Counted from the first letter of the stretch, positions 8,664 to 18,738 are shown. The stretch: DNA of 64,000 nucleotides from an uncultured Woeseiaceae bacterium (GCA_945788625.1 CALZMQ010000019.1:1-64000), one strand, 5' to 3'. Notes: generated from the sequence alone by a model not told the origin. Numbers and translations: made by a program.

Positions 8664-10685
8664 ATGGACAATCCACTGCTCGATACAAGCTCGTTACCAC
8701 GCTTCGGCGACATCAAGCCGGATCATGTAATGCCCGCTATCGAGCAGGTCATTGCCGAACACCGCGCGCAGCTCCAGGCGCTGCTCGACAGCAACGAGCA
8801 GCCGGACATCCAGTCACTCGTCGCGCCGGTCGAACAGATGGAGCACGAACTCGGCCGTGTGTGGTCTCCCGTCAGTCACCTGCAGAGTGTACTTGGGTCG
8901 ACAGACTGGCGGGACGCTTACAACAAAGCGCTACCACTACTGACCGATCATGGCACCGAAATATCACAGAACGAACATTTGCAGCGCGCCTACGCGCACG
9001 TAGACAGGACCCTGCCTGCCGAGGCCAGCGAAGAAAGCCGCAGCGCCGTTGCGCACGCGCTGCGGGATTTTCACCTGGCCGGTGTCGATCTCGAGAAAGA
9101 AGACAAGGACCGTTTCAAGGCCATCATGCAGAAGCTTGCGGGCGTGCAGGCACGATTCGAGCATAACGTGCAGGACGCGTCGGATGCCTGGTCGCTGCAC
9201 CTGACCGACGTGAAAAGGCTCGACGGACTGCCGAAGCAGGCCCTCGCGCGGGCGGCTGAAAGCGCGGCCGAAAAAAGTCTCGATGGCTGGTTGCTGTCGC
9301 TCGACTACCCAACCTACGACGCGGTCATGACGCACGCAAAGGACCGCAATCTTCGCCAGACGATGTACCGTGCCTGGGTTACACGCGGCTCGGATCTCGG
9401 CGACAGCGAGGAATGGGACAACAGCGACAACATCGAGAAGATCCTCGCGCTTCGCCACGAAGCCGCGAAGCTCGTGGGTTTTACCAGCTATGCGGAGTAT
9501 TCGCTGGCGACCAAGATGGCCGAAACGCCGGCGCAGGTCATCGACTTTCTGCGGGAGCTTGCCGCGCATACGCGCGAGGCGGCGAAGAAGGAACTCGCGG
9601 ACCTCGAAACTTTTGCAGAGATTGAGCTGGAAGCCTGGGACATCACCTTCTGGCTGGAGAAGCTCAAGCAGGCCAGGTTCTCGATTTCTAACGAGGAATT
9701 GCGTCAGTTCTTCCCCGCGGACAAGGTCATCAACGGGCTGTTTTCGCTTGCGGCGAAACTGTACGACGTCGAGCTCGAGGTGGATGACACCCCGGCCACG
9801 TGGCACAAGGACGTGCGCTATTTCACGATACGCGAGTCTGGCGGCGACCTGCTCGGCGGTTTTTACACGGACCTTTACGCACGCAACGGCAAACGCACCG
9901 GCGCATGGATCGATGAATGCATCGGCCGGCAGCAACTCAACGGCGCCCTCGATTTGCCCGTAGGTTACCTGGTCTGCAACTTCCAGCCTCCCGACGACAA
10001 TGGCGTGTCGCTCATCACGCATGATGACGTCGTCACGCTGTTCCATGAGTTCGGGCACATGCTGCATCACCTGTTGACGCGCATCGCCTATCCGAGCTTG
10101 TCCGGCATCAACGGGGTGCCGTGGGACGCCGTGGAACTGCCCAGCCAGTTCATGGAGAACTTCGCGTGGAGTTTCGACGTGCTCACGCAATGTTCGGCAC
10201 ACGCCGAAACCGGGCAGCCGCTGCCCCGCGAGCTGTTCGACAAACTGGACAATAGTCGCCATTGCGGCGCCGCGCTTGCCATGATGAGGCAACTCGAGCT
10301 CGGCCTGTTCGACTTCCGGCTGCACGCCGAATACGAACCCGGCCGGCCTGCCCGGGTGCTGGAAACGCTGGCGGAGGTCAGGGACGAAGTCGCATTGATA
10401 CGGCAACCGGAATATAACCGGCTGCCACACGCGTTCTCGCATGTTTTCGCGGGTGGTTATGCGGCCGGTTACTACAGCTACAAATGGGCGGAGGTGCTGG
10501 CGGCCGATGCGTTCGCGGCGTTCGACGAAGCTGGTATATTCGACCGCGCGACCGCCGCACGATTTCGCCGCGAAATCCTGGAGATCGGCGGCAGCCGCGA
10601 CATCATGCAGGCGTATGTCGCATTTCGCGGGCGCGAGCCGACCATCGACGCGCTGCTGCGGCAAAACGGGATCCGGCCATCATGA
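8664..10685 (+). CDS. prlC: Oligopeptidase A (M3 metallopeptidase)
   Basis: This cytoplasmic zinc endopeptidase degrades short peptides such as cleaved signal peptides. The 673-residue protein contains the M3 zinc motif H461-E462-F-G-H465 (LFHEFGHMLHH) and family blocks such as GGFYTDLYAR and YYSYKWAEVLAADAF. An in-frame extension reaches 8607, but MDNPLLD at 8664 is the family N-terminus. The stop overlaps the start of xth (ATGA), so the two are likely co-translated. Confidence 0.95.
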   Translation: MDNPLLDTSSLPRFGDIKPDHVMPAIEQVIAEHRAQLQALLDSNEQPDIQSLVAPVEQMEHELGRVWSPVSHLQSVLGSTDWRDAYNKALPLLTDHGTEISQNEHLQRAYAHVDRTLPAEASEESRSAVAHALRDFHLAGVDLEKEDKDRFKAIMQKLAGVQARFEHNVQDASDAWSLHLTDVKRLDGLPKQALARAAESAAEKSLDGWLLSLDYPTYDAVMTHAKDRNLRQTMYRAWVTRGSDLGDSEEWDNSDNIEKILALRHEAAKLVGFTSYAEYSLATKMAETPAQVIDFLRELAAHTREAAKKELADLETFAEIELEAWDITFWLEKLKQARFSISNEELRQFFPADKVINGLFSLAAKLYDVELEVDDTPATWHKDVRYFTIRESGGDLLGGFYTDLYARNGKRTGAWIDECIGRQQLNGALDLPVGYLVCNFQPPDDNGVSLITHDDVVTLFHEFGHMLHHLLTRIAYPSLSGINGVPWDAVELPSQFMENFAWSFDVLTQCSAHAETGQPLPRELFDKLDNSRHCGAALAMMRQLELGLFDFRLHAEYEPGRPARVLETLAEVRDEVALIRQPEYNRLPHAFSHVFAGGYAAGYYSYKWAEVLAADAFAAFDEAGIFDRATAARFRREILEIGGSRDIMQAYVAFRGREPTIDALLRQNGIRPS

Positions 10686-11449
10686 AAATCGCGACCTGGA
10701 ACGTCAATTCGATGAACGTGCGCCTGCCGCACGTGCTGGAATGGCTGCAGAACAACGACCCCGACGTCCTGGTATTGCAGGAAATCAAGCAACTCACCGA
10801 GAAGTTCCCGGCCGAGGCCTTGCAGGACATCGGCTACCACTCGATTGCCAGCGGTCAAAAGACCTACAACGGCGTCGCGTTCATCAGCAAGATGGCGGCC
10901 ACCGATCCCGTTACCGATTTTCCGGATTTCGAGGACCCGCAGCGGCGTGTCCTGGCTTGCACCGCGGGTGACGTTCGCGTCATCGACCTTTACGTGCCCA
11001 ACGGTTCCGAGGTCGGCTCCGAAAAATACGAATACAAGCTGGCCTGGCTGGCATCGCTGCGCAGCTTTCTCGAGGGCGAGGTGCAGCAGCACGAAAACGT
11101 CGTCGTGCTCGGCGATTTCAATATCGCGCCGGCCGACGCGGACGTGCACGACCCGGAAAAGTGGGGCGAGGCGATTTTGTGCAGCCCGCCAGAACGCGCA
11201 GCACTGAAAGAACTCCTCGATCTCGGCCTCACCGACGTATTTCGCAAGTTCGAGCAGCCCGAGAAGACCTTCAGCTGGTGGGATTACCGGGCGGCCGGCT
11301 TCCGGCGCAACGCCGGATTGCGCATCGACCTGATCCTGACCAGCGCGCCGATGACGGAGCGCTGCAAGGCGAGTTACGTGGACAAGGAACCGCGCGCCTG
11401 GGAGCGGCCGTCCGACCATGCGCCCGTGGTCGCCGAATTCGATTCCTGA
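10682..11449 (+). CDS. xthA: Exodeoxyribonuclease III / AP endonuclease
   Basis: This DNA-repair nuclease of the exonuclease-endonuclease-phosphatase fold cleaves at abasic sites and removes 3' blocks. The 255-residue protein has KIATWNVNS at the start, the metal-binding Glu in LQEIK, GDFNIAP, and the C-terminal SDHAPV catalytic pair. The ATG at 10682 overlaps the prlC stop by 4 bp. An upstream in-frame extension falls inside prlC and is rejected. Confidence 0.95.
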   Translation: MKIATWNVNSMNVRLPHVLEWLQNNDPDVLVLQEIKQLTEKFPAEALQDIGYHSIASGQKTYNGVAFISKMAATDPVTDFPDFEDPQRRVLACTAGDVRVIDLYVPNGSEVGSEKYEYKLAWLASLRSFLEGEVQQHENVVVLGDFNIAPADADVHDPEKWGEAILCSPPERAALKELLDLGLTDVFRKFEQPEKTFSWWDYRAAGFRRNAGLRIDLILTSAPMTERCKASYVDKEPRAWERPSDHAPVVAEFDS

Positions 11450-11548
11450 ATGCGATTGCCGTGACGCCCGCATGTAACATATTCCGGTTTTTCCAGCAGT
11501 TTGCGCCTTGCCCGCCGTGTATCATTGAAAGAAAAAAGCAGGAAGTTC

Positions 11549-12586
11549 ATGTCCCAGGATCGCCGTAACGATTACGACGTCACCGACACCGTACAAGTCA
11601 GTAACCCGGCCGCGGTGCGTGACGCCGTCCAGTCGCTGTTCGCCGAGACCTTTCCGGGCATGTCGTTCGACAAGCTGTGGCTCGCTTTCTACGATTTCGA
11701 GCGCCTCTTCACGGGCCGTTATCCCGGCTATAAAGGTTGCGACACGACCTACCACGACATGCAGCACACGCTCGATATGACACTGGCGCTCGCACGCCTG
11801 GTCGCGGGCTACGAGCGCAGTGTGGAGCCGCCGGACCGGCTTGGCGCCGCCCGCGCGCAGATGGCTATCGTCACTTCGCTGTTTCACGATTCCGGCTATA
11901 TACGGCACGAGCGCCGCGACGAGAATTTCTCGAATGGGGCCGAGTTCACGCTTTACCACGTATCCCGCAGCGCCGATTTCCTGCGCCGCTACCTGCCGGA
12001 TCTCGGCATGGCGAAAGACGTTGGCGTGAGCAGCATGATCGTCCACTTCACAGGCTACGAACTCGACCTCGACAACATCGAGCTCGACGACCCGCGTGAC
12101 ATCATCTGCGGGCACCTGATTGGCACCGCCGACCTCATCGCACAAATGGCCGACCGCTGCTACCTCGAGAAATGCCGCGACCGCCTTTACAACGAGTTCG
12201 TCGTTGGCGGCGTTGCAGTCGAGAACGCGTCACCCGGCGAGTACATGGTGCGCTACGAATCCGGCAACGACCTGCTGAGAAAGACGCCGACCTTTTACCA
12301 GCAGGTCATGCGCGAGCGCCTCAACGCGAAATTCAATCGCGTGTATCGCTACATAGAAGTCCTGTACAACGGCCACAACCCGTACATCGAGGCCATCCGC
12401 GCCAACATCACGCACCTGGTCCGGGTCCTGGAGACCAACGACTGGTCGTTGTTGCGCCGCGAGCCTGCCTTTTACTTAGGCATCGCCGACGCCGTTGACA
12501 ACATCCAGCAACTCGTGGAGCGGCAGCTTGCCTCGTTCAAGGGCGCCGCCATGAAGTCCGACGACTCAATTCTGATGCCCGTCTGA
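11549..12586 (+). CDS. HD-domain phosphohydrolase-like protein
   Basis: The 345-residue protein has the HD-superfamily metal ligands: H69 in YHDMQH, H113-D114 in SLFHDSGY, and a later Asp in GTADLIAQMADR. The arrangement is reminiscent of cyclic-nucleotide phosphodiesterases and other HD hydrolases acting on nucleotides. No sensor domain is seen and the substrate is unknown. The ATG at 11549 follows an AGGAAG ribosome binding site, and the open frame upstream to 11501 is ignored. The C-terminus overlaps the convergent gene at 12566. Confidence 0.8.
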   Translation: MSQDRRNDYDVTDTVQVSNPAAVRDAVQSLFAETFPGMSFDKLWLAFYDFERLFTGRYPGYKGCDTTYHDMQHTLDMTLALARLVAGYERSVEPPDRLGAARAQMAIVTSLFHDSGYIRHERRDENFSNGAEFTLYHVSRSADFLRRYLPDLGMAKDVGVSSMIVHFTGYELDLDNIELDDPRDIICGHLIGTADLIAQMADRCYLEKCRDRLYNEFVVGGVAVENASPGEYMVRYESGNDLLRKTPTFYQQVMRERLNAKFNRVYRYIEVLYNGHNPYIEAIRANITHLVRVLETNDWSLLRREPAFYLGIADAVDNIQQLVERQLASFKGAAMKSDDSILMPV

Positions 12587-13126
12587 GCGCTCCCGCCACA
12601 GACGCAACGCATAATACTGCGACCGGGTCAGCCGCCGGTTGGCCAGGAACGCTGCCAGCGCCGCGGCCAGGATCGCATAAAAACCGTCCGCCGCTGTGAG
12701 CCTCTCGTCGAAGTACACCGGCCAGGTCATGCTCGTAACCGAACGCAAAACGTGCAGCGTGCCGGTGCCCAGCGTATCGGCAGTGGAAGACGCCGCCACG
12801 ACGATATTGCCGACCATCGAGCCGACCAGCGCAAGCACTGCCGCCAGTACGGGAAAGCGCCAGTCGACGCCACGGCCCGCGCGGCGCACCGCATACCCGA
12901 GCATCGCACCCAGCAGCACGGTCATCCAGGGAAAAACCCGGTCGACCAACGATGACAGCGACACAAACAGGATACAAAAGACGATAATCACAACCAGTCC
13001 CGCAATGAGCGCGTCGCGGATCGACTGCTCGCCGGCCACTCTGGCGCCGTCGTCCGCACTAACGTCACGACGCAGGCCGGATCCGTGCTTCTTGCGCAGC
13101 CGGAGGGGAAGTCTGGGTTTGGACAT
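12566..13126 (-). CDS. Membrane protein of unknown function
   Basis: The 186-residue protein has a basic N-terminal 30 residues and four hydrophobic segments (AGLVVIIVFCILFVSL, PWMTVLLGAMLGYAV, PVLAAVLALVGSMVGNIVVA, YAILAAALAAFLANRRL). No enzymatic motif is seen. Its 3' end overlaps the HD-domain gene by 21 bp tail-to-tail. It is not confidently assigned to a family. Confidence 0.65.
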   Translation of the reverse strand: MSKPRLPLRLRKKHGSGLRRDVSADDGARVAGEQSIRDALIAGLVVIIVFCILFVSLSSLVDRVFPWMTVLLGAMLGYAVRRAGRGVDWRFPVLAAVLALVGSMVGNIVVAASSTADTLGTGTLHVLRSVTSMTWPVYFDERLTAADGFYAILAAALAAFLANRRLTRSQYYALRLWRERSDGHQN

Positions 13127-13214
13127 CCTGGAATAATACCGCGTCCGGGGTTGGACTGGGCATGGTCCGTTGAGCGACTATGGGCGCGGCGCGTACGCCG
13201 CAGCGGAGTCATCG

Positions 13215-14000
13215 ATGACAGAACACAAGAACAACGTCGTGCTCATATCGGGAGGTGCGGCGGGCATCGGCCGGGCAATCGCGGAACGCTTCCTGGCGGA
13301 AAGCGGTGCCGTGCACGTCTGCGACGCTTCCGCCGAAAACATCGACGAATTCCTGTCGGCCAATCCCGCCGCAACGGCGACGCTGGCAGATATCGGCAAC
13401 AAGGACGACGTTAAACGCATTTTCGACGACCTGGACACGCACCACGGTCGCCTGAATGTTCTCGTCAACAATGCCGGCGTGGCCGGCCCGTCCGCGCCAG
13501 TCGACGAAACTGACGAGGAAGGATGGGACCGTTGTATTCAAATCAACCTGTCCGGGACGTTTTACATGACGCGGCGCGCGGTGCCATTGCTGCGTAAAGA
13601 GGAAAACGCGTCAATCGTCACCATCGCCTCGACCGCCGCTTTGTTCGGCTATCCCCTGCGCTCGCCGTACGCCGCAAGCAAATGGGGACAAATCGGCCTT
13701 ACCAAGACCTGGGCCATGGAACTTGGCCCCGTGGGCATTCGGGTCAATGCGGTCTGCCCGACGAGCGTCAGCGGGCCGCGCATCGAAGCGGTCATCGGGC
13801 GGGATGCCGAGCAGCGGGGTCTTACGAATGACCAGGTGCGACACGTTTACGAGAGGCACACGTCGATGCGGACGTTCGTCACCGCGGAAGAAATAGCCGA
13901 CACGGTGTTGTTTCTTTCTTCGCGCCAGGCATCGAAAATATCCGGCCAGTCCATCGCCGTGGACGGCCACACCGAGGGCCTGTCCAACTGGCTCGACTAG
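13215..14000 (+). CDS. SDR family oxidoreductase
   Basis: This classical short-chain dehydrogenase of 261 residues has the cofactor motif GGAAGIG, NNAG (in VLVNNAGVAGP), catalytic Ser in TIASTAA, YAASK with Tyr and Lys four apart, and a C-terminal GQSIAVDG. These make it a functional NAD(P)-dependent oxidoreductase of unknown substrate. The ATG at 13215 (MTEHKNN) is preferred to the start at 13170, which only adds a non-conserved leader. A quinone-oxidoreductase-type gene follows in the same direction 75 bp later. Confidence 0.9.
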   Translation: MTEHKNNVVLISGGAAGIGRAIAERFLAESGAVHVCDASAENIDEFLSANPAATATLADIGNKDDVKRIFDDLDTHHGRLNVLVNNAGVAGPSAPVDETDEEGWDRCIQINLSGTFYMTRRAVPLLRKEENASIVTIASTAALFGYPLRSPYAASKWGQIGLTKTWAMELGPVGIRVNAVCPTSVSGPRIEAVIGRDAEQRGLTNDQVRHVYERHTSMRTFVTAEEIADTVLFLSSRQASKISGQSIAVDGHTEGLSNWLD

Positions 14001-14075
14001 GGCCTGTTAACACTAAATTGATAAGTGCTGCCGGTGGCAATCTTTCATCCGGCAAGGCAGAAGGAGTTATCGACA

Positions 14076-15062
14076 ATGCGCGCAGCGTGGTTTGAACAAT
14101 TTGGCGCGGCACGGGACGTGCTGCAGGTCGGCCAGCTGGATGCGCCGTCACCCGGCCGCGGCGAGGTACTCGTGAGAGTGCACACCAGCGGCATCAACCC
14201 GTCGGACGTCAAGAAACGCGCCGGCGCGTTTCCGAATCTCCTGGACGACGGCCTGGTAATCCCGAACAGCGACGGCGCCGGCATTATCGAGGCGGTCGGC
14301 GAAGGTGTCGACGCCGGCCGCATCGGCGAACGCGTGTGGCTTTACCAGGCGCAGTACGGGCGCCGCTTCGGCACGGCAGCGGAACACCTTGCAATCGATG
14401 CAAGCAGGGCGCCGCGGCTCGTCGACAATGCCGGCTTTGACGTGGGCGCATGTCTCGGTATTCCGGCGATGACCGCGCACCGCTGCGTGTTCGCCGACGG
14501 CGATGTCGATGGCCAGACAATTCTCGTCACGGGCGGTGCCGGCCGAGTGGGGCACTATGCCGTGCAGTGGGCCAGCCAGGCCGGCGCAACGGTCATTGCA
14601 ACCGCGAGCAACGATGCCGACAGGATCGAATGTACAAAAGCCGGCGCTCAGCACGTCGTCAATCACCGCGGCGGCGATGTCGTCGCCGATGTACTCGCCG
14701 CCACCGACGGCAAACCGGTCGACCGCATTGTAGACGTCGAATTCGGGGCAAACCTCGCCAACTCCATCGAGTTGTTGCGCATTGGCGGCACGATTGCGAC
14801 GTACTCATCGACGCAGGAACCGCAACCGAAACTGCCCTTCCTGCAGATGATGTACAAGGACATTACCGTGCGCATGGTGATCGTCTACGCAATGCCGGAA
14901 TCCGCAAAGCAAATGGCGATCGCTGCGATTGACGAGATGCTGGCGGCGGGGGCACTGCAGCATCGTATTGCGCACACGATGCCGTTGGACGAGATCGCAA
15001 AAGGCAACGAGATCGTCGAACAGGGTAGTATTCGCGGGTCGGTAATCCTGACAATCGACTGA
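14076..15062 (+). CDS. Zinc-free MDR family NADPH:quinone oxidoreductase
   Basis: The 328-residue protein has the GroES-like N-terminus (MRAAWFEQFGAARDVLQVG) and a Rossmann domain with GGAGRVGHYAVQ. It lacks the structural-zinc cysteine cluster, as expected for the quinone reductase/zeta-crystallin branch. The ATG at 14076 has an AAGGAG ribosome binding site. It follows an SDR and precedes a BCCT transporter by 18 bp, so the set may be one transcript. The exact substrate is unknown. Confidence 0.88.
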   Translation: MRAAWFEQFGAARDVLQVGQLDAPSPGRGEVLVRVHTSGINPSDVKKRAGAFPNLLDDGLVIPNSDGAGIIEAVGEGVDAGRIGERVWLYQAQYGRRFGTAAEHLAIDASRAPRLVDNAGFDVGACLGIPAMTAHRCVFADGDVDGQTILVTGGAGRVGHYAVQWASQAGATVIATASNDADRIECTKAGAQHVVNHRGGDVVADVLAATDGKPVDRIVDVEFGANLANSIELLRIGGTIATYSSTQEPQPKLPFLQMMYKDITVRMVIVYAMPESAKQMAIAAIDEMLAAGALQHRIAHTMPLDEIAKGNEIVEQGSIRGSVILTID

Positions 15063-15080
15063 TCGCCTCCGGGGGGAAGG

Positions 15081-16601
15081 ATGGAGCAAAGCCGCATAGA
15101 CTGGCCCAGCTTTGGGCTTTGTGCCCTTATCCTGGTGGCCGCGAGCATCCCGTTGTTCGTATTTCCCGATGCTTCGAACGCCGTACTGGAATCCCTGTAT
15201 GGGTTCATCGCGGCCGAATTCGGCATTCTCTACCTGCTCGCGAGCGTCGCCGCCATTGCTTTTCTGCTCTGGCTGGCGAGCAGCCGCTACGGCAGCCTCA
15301 GGCTCGGCGAGCCGGACGACAGACCTGAGTTTCGTGAGATAAGCTGGGTCGGCATGCTGTTCTGCGCCGGTGTGGGCGCCGGGTTGCTCTACTGGTGCGC
15401 GACGGAATGGGCGTTCTATTACGACGCCCCGCCTTTCGGCGCCGAGCCGCGCAGCGTCGAGGCGGCCGAATGGGCCTCCACTTACGGGCTGTTTCACTGG
15501 GGCTTTACGGCATGGGCGTTCTACTGTTTGCCCGCGGTCGCCATCGCCTATCCCTACTACGTCAAGAAACTCGACGTCCTGCGCTTCAGCGTAAGCTGCC
15601 ACTGGTTCCTGAAGGGAAACGACCACGGCCCGGTGGCGCGTGCGATCGACTTCCTGTTCATGATTGCCTTGCTGGGCGGCGCTGCTTCCAGTCTCGGTTT
15701 TTCGACGCCGATGATTGCCGCCTGTCTCGCCTGGCTGTTCGACGTGGAGCCGGGCGACACGCTCGAGATTGCCGTTATCGGCCTGTGCATATTGCTGTTT
15801 GCCGTGAGCGTGTGGCTCGGCCTGAAGAAGGGCATCAAGCGCCTGAGCGACATCAACGTCGGGCTGGCATTCGGATTGTTGCTGTTCATACTCGTGGTCG
15901 GGCCGACAGCGTTCTTGCTCAAAACGAGTCTCAACGGTCTCGGTGTCATGACACAGAACTTCCTGCGCATGAACTTCTGGACCGACCCGTTCACGGATTC
16001 CGGTTTTGTCGAGAGCTGGACTATTTTTTACTGGGCATGGTGGATCGCGTTCGCACCCTATGTCGGCCTCTTCGTGACCAGGATCTCGAAGGGCAGGACT
16101 CTTCGCCAGCTCATCCTCGGCATGCTCATCTGGGGGTCGCTCGGCAGCTGGATGTTCTACATGGTCATGGGCAACTATGCCCTGTTCCTGGAACTCTCCG
16201 GCACGCTGGATTTCACGGGCATCATGAAATCAGCCAGTGGCAACGCGGCGATCGTGGCCATGCTCGAGCAACTGCCACTGGCCGCCCTCGTCATCAGCGT
16301 GTTTTCCCTCATTTCGATTATCTTTGCCGCCACGACCTACGATTCAGCGTCGTACACGCTTGCCTCCAGCGCGACGCTGCACCTCAGGGCAGGAGACGAC
16401 CCGGCCCGCTGGCACCGGGTGTTCTGGGCTTTCGCGCTCGGGCTCATGCCGGTTGCCCTCATGTTGATGAACTCCAATCTGCGGCCGATCCAGGTCATCC
16501 TCCTGGTCGTATCGCTGCCGATACTCCTCGTCGGCGTCGTGATGACGGTGGCGCTGGTAAAAACGCTTCGCCAGGACGTGCGGGCATTAGCCGGTGACTG
16601 A
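15081..16601 (+). CDS. BCCT family (betaine/choline/carnitine) transporter
   Basis: The 506-residue protein has about twelve membrane segments. It carries the BCCT signatures GVGAGLLYWCATEWAFYY (family GxGxGLxxWgvxEP-like block) and WTIFYWAWWIAFAPYVGLF, followed by TRISKGRT. The family imports quaternary ammonium or sulfonium osmolytes with Na+ or H+. The family residue usually Glu-Pro after the first motif is Glu-Trp here, so the substrate may differ. It is translationally coupled to the next gene (8-bp overlap). Confidence 0.9.
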   Translation: MEQSRIDWPSFGLCALILVAASIPLFVFPDASNAVLESLYGFIAAEFGILYLLASVAAIAFLLWLASSRYGSLRLGEPDDRPEFREISWVGMLFCAGVGAGLLYWCATEWAFYYDAPPFGAEPRSVEAAEWASTYGLFHWGFTAWAFYCLPAVAIAYPYYVKKLDVLRFSVSCHWFLKGNDHGPVARAIDFLFMIALLGGAASSLGFSTPMIAACLAWLFDVEPGDTLEIAVIGLCILLFAVSVWLGLKKGIKRLSDINVGLAFGLLLFILVVGPTAFLLKTSLNGLGVMTQNFLRMNFWTDPFTDSGFVESWTIFYWAWWIAFAPYVGLFVTRISKGRTLRQLILGMLIWGSLGSWMFYMVMGNYALFLELSGTLDFTGIMKSASGNAAIVAMLEQLPLAALVISVFSLISIIFAATTYDSASYTLASSATLHLRAGDDPARWHRVFWAFALGLMPVALMLMNSNLRPIQVILLVVSLPILLVGVVMTVALVKTLRQDVRALAGD

Positions 16602-17457
16602 GACCTCGTCGCAGGTCTTCCAGAGCGTCAGGGTCCGGTACTTCGTACTCGCCTGGTTGCTGATGATTTTCTACCTGCCCGGCGCGGAGATTGTGTTCCG
16701 CGCGATCGACATCGACGCGCCATGGTACTGGTGGGACCTGGCGTATATCTATTACGCACAGCTTATGCTGGCGGCCGTGCTGATTCTTACGATCCTGTTT
16801 CCAATACGCCTGCCGGTTCGCGGCCTGATCGGGACAGCGCCGACGATTTCCGAGCTTCGATCCGGCATCCTGCTCTCGGCATTCCTGTTCCTGTTCGCCT
16901 GGGCCGCCGCCTACGTCCTTTTCCTGCCCTTGTCTTACTGGGTCCCGGCGTTCGTCGATGCCTGGTACATCGGCGTTCCCGACCTGATCTATTTCGACTA
17001 TGGCGAGTATCCGATCCTGCCGAATTTTCTTAACCTGTTTTCACTGTGCGTCGCCGCCCCGATTCTCGAGGAATTCGCGTTTCGAGGCGTGATATTGCAC
17101 CGGTGGTCCCACAAATTCGGCCTTCGGTCCGCAGTCCTCTGGTCATCGCTTCTTTTCGGCATCGTTCACCCGGATCCTCTCGGAGCGTTTGCGTTCGGTA
17201 TCGGCATGTGCGTGCTGTACCTGCGAACGCAATCGCTGCTGTTACCGATCATCTGCCACGGCGTCTATAACTTCGTGGTTTGGCTGGTCGAAATCGGCTT
17301 CATCTTCAAGGATGGCCCGGAGCACGAATACACCCTCAGCCAGTTCCAGGACGAGTGGCTGGGCGGTTTGGTCGCAGCGGTTCTGGTGGTCGCCTGGGCA
17401 GCCTGGTTCATCAGGACCCAAAAGCAAGACCGGCCCTGGAATCTGCCAGAGATCTGA
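16594..17457 (+). CDS. CPBP family intramembrane glutamic endopeptidase
   Basis: The 287-residue membrane protein has the three CPBP (CAAX protease/bacteriocin-processing) motifs: EE at 159-160 with R164 (EEFAFRG), F188xxxH192 (FGIVH), and HGVYN near the C-terminus. The family cleaves within or near membranes, and the role here is unknown. The GTG start overlaps the end of the BCCT gene, so the pair is likely co-expressed, although a functional link between them is only inference. Confidence 0.88.
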   Translation: MTETSSQVFQSVRVRYFVLAWLLMIFYLPGAEIVFRAIDIDAPWYWWDLAYIYYAQLMLAAVLILTILFPIRLPVRGLIGTAPTISELRSGILLSAFLFLFAWAAAYVLFLPLSYWVPAFVDAWYIGVPDLIYFDYGEYPILPNFLNLFSLCVAAPILEEFAFRGVILHRWSHKFGLRSAVLWSSLLFGIVHPDPLGAFAFGIGMCVLYLRTQSLLLPIICHGVYNFVVWLVEIGFIFKDGPEHEYTLSQFQDEWLGGLVAAVLVVAWAAWFIRTQKQDRPWNLPEI

Positions 17458-17564
17458 ATCTCTTGCTGGTCGGCGCATGCGCCGTCATTGAAATCGCGAG
17501 CCAAAGACTGGACACTCTTTCCTCACAACTCCGCTAACCGCCACCAAAGGATAAGGACGATCAG

Positions 17565-18290
17565 ATGGCCGAATCCAGACGCGACAACATACTGATTGCC
17601 GCCCTGCTTCTCGCGGTCGGCATCGCCGCCTGTGGCTATTTCATCAGCCAGACGATGTACAACTCGAAGGTGGGCATCAATACCGCCGAAGTGAAGGGCC
17701 TGGCCGAGAAGCGCGTCGAAGCCGATCGCGCGTACTGGCGCATTCAATACACGGTATCGGGGAACAACAAGAACGAAATCGCAAACTTGTATGAGCAGTC
17801 CGAGTCGGCACAGAGCCAGGTCATCGACCTGTTGAAAACGTCCGGCTTCGCCGAATCTGAAATCATCCCCGGCGTGATCGACTACCGGCGTTCCGAGTTC
17901 AGGGACGAGAACCAGAATCTCGTGGAAGAAAAATTCATACTTGTCGGCTCCGTTGACGTCGAAACGGACCAGGTCCGGCTGCTCTCGACGGCACGATCCG
18001 AGATGAACGAACTCATCGCGCGTGGCATAGACATCACCAACAATGCGCCATCGTATTACTTCACGAAACTGAACGACATCAAGCCGGACATGCTCAAGGA
18101 AGCCACGACCAACGCCCGGCTCGCCGCGAATGAGTTCGCCGCCAATGCCGGCGTCGAGGTCGGTGGTATCCGGAGCGCAAGGCAGGGCGGCTTCATCATC
18201 CGCGACGTTGGCGAGAACTATGGCGACACGAAGAAGATCGAGAAAGACGTGCGCGTCGTTACGACGATCACGTTTTACCTGACGAAGTAG
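17565..18290 (+). CDS. SIMPL domain (DUF541) periplasmic protein
   Basis: The 241-residue protein has one N-terminal membrane anchor (ILIAALLLAVGIAACGYFI) and a SIMPL/DUF541 domain from about residue 40 (VKGLAEKRVEADRAYWRIQY to the VVTTITFYLTK end). Members with one anchor face the periplasm, and some are linked to oxidative-stress protection. The start has an AAGGA motif upstream. The neighbours are membrane proteins in the same direction. Confidence 0.88.
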   Translation: MAESRRDNILIAALLLAVGIAACGYFISQTMYNSKVGINTAEVKGLAEKRVEADRAYWRIQYTVSGNNKNEIANLYEQSESAQSQVIDLLKTSGFAESEIIPGVIDYRRSEFRDENQNLVEEKFILVGSVDVETDQVRLLSTARSEMNELIARGIDITNNAPSYYFTKLNDIKPDMLKEATTNARLAANEFAANAGVEVGGIRSARQGGFIIRDVGENYGDTKKIEKDVRVVTTITFYLTK

Positions 18291-18330
18291 CCAGCAATTC
18301 AACCATTATTTCAGGTTTCGGAAGTGGCAA

Positions 18331-18738
18331 ATGACGGAATCCGCCAGTCAAACTGAGCCAGGCTCATCCGGGGAGACAAGCAGCCCGGTCGAGACCTGGA
18401 TACTCGTTGTGTCCTGCTTCCTGGTTCTCGGATCGAGCCTGGCCTATGGATCGATCCAGGTGGGCGCACGATCCTTCGAGGAATTGCTGGCGGGTTTCGG
18501 TGCCGAGCTGCCGGCGCTCACCCGAATCGCGCTCGATTTCTCCCGGTACGCCATGGGCCTGACCCTCCTTGGTTTGATACCGACTATCCTGCTGTTCGTC
18601 AGGCGAAAGTCGTTCCCGGGGAATGCGGGCAGGTATTTCCTCTGGATTGCCGGCAGTTTCGCGCTCTCACTTGTCATTCTCGGGATTTGGGTTATCGCCA
18701 TGTACCTGCCGATATTCAAGCTCGGTAGCGCCGTGTAA
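18331..18738 (+). CDS. Hypothetical three-helix membrane protein
   Basis: The 135-residue protein has a polar N-terminus (about 22 residues) and three membrane segments (WILVVSCFLVLGSSLAYG, YAMGLTLLGLIPTILLFV, SFALSLVILGIWVIAMYLPI). No motif was recognised. It lies 40 bp after the SIMPL gene and is probably co-transcribed. Confidence 0.6.
   Translation: MTESASQTEPGSSGETSSPVETWILVVSCFLVLGSSLAYGSIQVGARSFEELLAGFGAELPALTRIALDFSRYAMGLTLLGLIPTILLFVRRKSFPGNAGRYFLWIAGSFALSLVILGIWVIAMYLPIFKLGSAV

Noticed and set aside
8964..10664. Long minus-strand open frame opposite prlC
   Set aside because: It is a shadow of a GC-rich coding region; the plus strand clearly encodes oligopeptidase A with its zinc motif.
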